64,000 nucleotides of DNA. It comes from an uncultured Clostridia bacterium (GTDB lineage Bacteria; Bacillota; Clostridia; Christensenellales; UBA1242). Position 1 is the first letter of the stretch; each line of letters begins with the position of its first letter. A program made the position numbers and the translations under genes. Shown in pieces: positions 62,001 through 64,000 of this stretch. The DNA is taken from assembly GCA_934772045.1 (NCBI GenBank), contig CAKVMH010000001.1, positions 124,001 to 188,000 of the forward strand, given 5' to 3'. The notes below the pieces were generated by a model. It saw only the letters and a list, made by a program, of their open reading frames with translations, did no database searches and had not been told where the DNA came from.

Positions 62001-63152
62001 CCCTAACGAACATATTGCCAAAACAGGTGTTAATGGGAAAAGCAAAAAGCCTGCGGTGGTGTTAAGAACCCTAAAACAATCCCCCGCAAATTTCTTTGCA
62101 CTCGTTTCATAAATTTTGTTAGCCTTTTGTTTGTTATATGTAGGGTCGCCATTAAATTTACCATTATCCAACTCCATTTTAGCAGGTTGGAAAAGGTCAT
62201 AAACTTTGTTTGTGCAAGCAAGGTCGTCAACGATAAGATAATCTTCAAAAGTGTAATGGTTATCATCAGCAAATCTCGCGCGTTCACCAGTGTCAAGGTA
62301 AAAGTCGCGTAATTTATATTTCCCCAACTTATAATCATGCCTAAATTGTCCAACCAACGCGTCAACATAGGCTTTAAATTCATCATTTACATCATCAAAG
62401 TTGTAATCTTTATTTTGCTGACGCAACACAACTGCAGTGTTGTATTTTTCACCATCAATGAGCGAGGTTTGCATAACAGCACAATCGTAAACCGACTTGT
62501 TTACACGCACAAGTTTTTGTATGTTGTTGCGCTTAGTGATACGGAATTTTACACCACTTAAAATTATGGTTAATGAAGAATTTTCACTTTTAAAAATTTT
62601 TTTATCCACAACCACATACTGCATACCCGAACTAAACTGGATTGAAAACAAATATGCGTCGAAGTTGGTGTTATTCAATGCGTAGTCATAACAAATAGGT
62701 TGTAAATCAAGTTCGGCAACAAAAGCCCCATTTTCTGCCTTGCGGAAACAGTGCGGTTGCATATAGTCCGCCACATTTAAACTCACTTCCGGATAATGCG
62801 ATGTGTTTTCATAAAGGTCAAGCACTTGCTGTTCTGTCAGTGGTTTCAGCGCAATAAAATCGTCACCACTTTGCAACATCAACTCTTGCCCAACAAATTT
62901 TAAACAATTTCGGAACCTGTTTTCGTTCGGCTTCACGCAGAAAAGTTTTGTATCAATCGGTTTATGGTCATCAATGTTGCCACTATACAGTTTTTCAATA
63001 TTCACAAAGTAACTACGCCCGTTGATGTCGCGCACAAAAATATGGTCACCCCTGCGGGTGCTTGTCAATTCATATCTTCGGCTGATAATCATTTTTTTGT
63101 TGTTGATTTCAAGGTATTCCCTTGTAACCACAACACCATCAACAATCGACAT
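59091..63152 (-). CDS. Giant paralog 2: repeat-beta / membrane-hairpin / coiled-coil protein
   Basis: 1353 residues, start from SD AGGGG. It aligns with paralog 1 from about residue 28 (GDHIFVRDINGRSYFVNIEKL against GGHIYVVDSLGNKIFVDINNL; split for length) through QPICYDYA (151-158), KLVRVNKSV and the hydrophobic hairpin (361-393, TAGFLLFPLTPVLAICSLGA). It lacks the first 230 residues of paralog 1. Its middle linker (about 690-900) is rich in Gln and Asn instead of Glu. The C-terminal 400 residues are helical, with a shared end (TANLQPTDDDLRFLTKAV against TNLQANETGIEFLAKVI; YNRYDSRVKFN against YSKYDHDVVFE). Function unknown; gene duplication is plain. Confidence 0.86.
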   Translation of the reverse strand: MSIVDGVVVTREYLEINNKKMIISRRYELTSTRRGDHIFVRDINGRSYFVNIEKLYSGNIDDHKPIDTKLFCVKPNENRFRNCLKFVGQELMLQSGDDFIALKPLTEQQVLDLYENTSHYPEVSLNVADYMQPHCFRKAENGAFVAELDLQPICYDYALNNTNFDAYLFSIQFSSGMQYVVVDKKIFKSENSSLTIILSGVKFRITKRNNIQKLVRVNKSVYDCAVMQTSLIDGEKYNTAVVLRQQNKDYNFDDVNDEFKAYVDALVGQFRHDYKLGKYKLRDFYLDTGERARFADDNHYTFEDYLIVDDLACTNKVYDLFQPAKMELDNGKFNGDPTYNKQKANKIYETSAKKFAGDCFRVLNTTAGFLLFPLTPVLAICSLGALISVPFNKMDNSRREKQSQSGITCKVINPHALNRDLAKAHALTQLEQVFVTAQRQYKKNLLKFNETKRTERQTKQAELTNNQVESLLQKLFEIRNELQLNLSFLSIVGNFHVQDAEAKITPQNAYLARQFEDIYAKCVATISNLQREYTDADFAGKEDIKKELSKTIASRDVIKENFISMHDDYAKDSKTADILCGFVELCAVLVIAKYKIYTYLTAEQKNFVDKLKIDFKNGQICFKSAKYSTVEEFVSINGVGYNSIKDYTKNLGYQLVENFHFISASDGMVLPEQPVNVPEQNINENYQQVEQNDAQLETSNLVNNEDVAHGYTENAQVNDYDDNMQQGEYQVQPVENEQQMDFIVEQPHNAQNVNQTTVGVDVYDQDYDWQFDTEPNLERQSTNIVSDIEGVPNVVTEQQDTHNDNKQEYLQPNAQIVENTGPKPTSNTKQTNEAEQDNEIERLFESMLETSTDEAPASETLKPETIKTTNAPIVEQVEIDKQIDVKPIDTPKPKTNLLADLFGKKAKAITRDVSFENAYSVLMYGDLTSADFDFARKVMEPFNNQIVKDKNKARNFAMFYLWQMNVKLKTADNLLHKTKQIYSVLINENVTIQKMLALQKLLYKNIPFEKAKNVVEAVENYQQNLLKTQSQIYAEIVDMNKIIKGLLRNNALSSTEIEIIKTAGEQIKQNISIVTNDVEVIKSNKMLKWRNNFLKGQNILIDILQKASKTLLLLLNNANVITVRVDALKLKQNASPNYFAKEVYLTKKHLDSSVKALDKYIDSIEYRLAKTNLSTENFNQLNLVLVGETDSKLIKMQNYSKLKTKILNQQKRELELIKKSASSLKNELKNIKAYVDVVKAELTITKIFSSAKFTANLQPTDDDLRFLTKAVICVKNTTKRLNIVAKQLAEINRWATQHLDVLKRELPNKLTKLQNFVYANQSIYMQNKNNSLKAVCFKKLKDYNRYDSRVKFN

Positions 63153-63624
63153 ATTTACCCCTAAACTACATCAATTTTGTTTTATCCTTTCAAAAAGAAA
63201 ATAAAATTTTATGCCAAATGTTTAATTGTAAAATTAACAAAATGCTTATAATTTATCTTGATTATAGCATAATCAGTTTTTTAAATCAATTTTAATTTAA
63301 TTAAATTAACAAAAATTTTTATTGTCTTAAAAATATTTTAAACTAATTAAATTTAATTTATTATTCCCAAATTCGGACATAAAAATATAAAAAATTATTT
63401 AAAAATTCAAAAATACCTTAAAATATAGCATTTTTCTGCTATTTTTTATAATTTTAATTTAATTTTTTAAATTTTTTAAATTTTGTTAAATATATTATGA
63501 ATTTAATTTTATTTAAAATTTGTCACAAGTGTTTTTTGAATTTCTTTTTTAAGTTCAAATGCAACTTTATCAAAAAGATTCCACCTTTAAAACTTTTCTT
63601 AAAAATGGTCGGTATGACGATTTT
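63153..63624. other. Long AT-rich leader and upstream region of giant paralog 2
   Basis: Holds the promoter at 63261-63289 and, further upstream, CCTTAAAATATA (63416-63427) with a hairpin ATAGCA/TGCTAT (63425-63442) followed by TTTTTTATAATTTT, as at 21483. No coding sequence; the ORF at 63497 is made of A/T-rich and repeat sequence. Confidence 0.5.
63261..63289 (-). promoter_or_regulatory. Promoter of giant paralog 2
   Basis: Minus strand: TTGATT (63284-63289), 17-base spacer ending TGC, TATAAT (63261-63266). The mRNA leader is about 100 nt. Confidence 0.85.
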
Positions 63625-63727
63625 GATAAGCCTATTTATTTCGCTCTCACTCGTAAATACGGCTTGTTGTATTCAGAATAAACCAATTTACTTCGCTCTC
63701 GCTTGTAAATATGGTTTGTTGTATTCA
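63625..63727. repeat. Two tandem palindromic units, family 1
   Basis: Units begin at about 63625 and 63677 (period 52) and both end GG(T/C)TTGTTGTATTCA. Arms AACCAATTTAC and GTAAATATGGTT pair around TTCGCTCTCGCTT. Confidence 0.9.
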
Positions 63728-63765
63728 CAATAAAAAGCAAACGCATACTCTTTCAAAATTTTTAG

Positions 63766-63794
63766 TTGACAAAAGTTTAAATATGTTTTAAAAT
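63766..63794 (+). promoter_or_regulatory. Strong rightward promoter at the window edge
   Basis: TTGACA (63766-63771), exactly 17 bases, TAAAAT (63789-63794). Start of transcription expected near 63801. Confidence 0.75.
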
Positions 63795-63800
63795 TAATAC

Positions 63801-64000
63801 AATTGTAAAAAATGTTTTACATCTTAATGAAAACATTATTACAAACATCTAAATAAAAACCATGACGGTGTGTCAAGTAGTACATCTGTTCCATCTTAGA
63901 GAAGTTGCCCTTAGGCTGTAAGGTAACCATGTTAAGCATTTGTATGAATTTCAGCACTCGAGTTGCTTTCCGGTAAAGGTATTAAACTGTTAAGGAAAGC
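63801..64000 (+). ncRNA. Structured leader or small RNA, unidentified, cut by window edge
   Basis: After an A/T-rich start, 63865-64000 has clearly higher G/C than other spacers and no ORF. It can form hairpins: GTTGCCCTTA with TAAGGTAAC (about 63902-63930) and GCTTTCC (63967) with GGAAAGC (63994-64000). It does not match tRNA, T-box, RNase P, SRP or common riboswitches that I can recall. It may be a 6S-like or other small RNA, or a long 5' leader. Confidence 0.35.

Noticed and set aside
63864..63880. Antisense 16S rRNA fragment (GACGGTGTGT)
   Set aside because: Only about ten bases agree; the sequence on both sides does not match 16S rRNA.

Overview
The window is low-GC DNA with runs of almost pure A/T between genes, oligo-G/A Shine-Dalgarno sites (many of the form AGGGG), Firmicutes-type housekeeping genes (class II GlyRS of the alpha2 type, DnaD-type replication proteins, minimal SufC-SufB) and two sporulation genes (spoIIID, spoIIE, the latter next to tilS as in Bacillus and Clostridium). 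This points to a chromosome segment of a spore-forming or recently spore-forming member of the Firmicutes, most likely an uncultured clostridial lineage. The exact taxon cannot be read from the sequence.

Layout. 1-4.4 kb: a lipoprotein with Ig-like character that runs off the left edge, a TtcA-like PP-loop enzyme and spoIIID. 4.7-6.4 kb: a two-gene SUF system (sufC, sufB). 6.7-21.2 kb: one minus-strand operon starting with a 2991-residue surface lipoprotein, then a SipW-type signal peptidase, three proteins with SipW-type signal peptides (TasA/camelysin style) and a single-pass membrane protein, closed by a strong terminator. 21.8-31 kb: a helical orphan, a degenerate macrodomain protein, a glycosyltransferase, a two-regulator switch with three operators, a heterodimeric ABC exporter and an M1-type metallopeptidase lipoprotein. 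31-40 kb: a DnaA-box cluster before a DnaD/DnaC-like helicase-loading operon, tilS, spoIIE, and a membrane glycosyltransferase overlapping an acyltransferase. 40-46.5 kb: GNAT, LysR, Cu/Zn superoxide dismutase, a DUF11 protein, and a small accessory stretch (frameshifted GNAT, unknowns, YezG-like immunity protein, S51 peptidase). 46.5-54 kb: a tandem palindromic repeat beside tRNA-Ser(GGA), leuS, DUF1540 protein, rplI, small membrane/zinc-ribbon protein and glyQS. 54-63.2 kb: two giant paralogous proteins (1572 and 1353 residues) of no family I recognise, driven by almost identical promoters. 63.2-64 kb: AT-rich leader, palindromic repeats and a strong rightward promoter entering a structured region cut by the window edge.

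The two most interesting loci are the SipW operon (a dedicated signal peptidase with three candidate fibre/matrix substrates and a giant lipoprotein) and the tandem giant paralogs (repeated beta units, a membrane hairpin, a low-complexity linker and a long helical C-terminus, without signal peptides). Two families of interspersed palindromic repeats sit at gene ends throughout the window.
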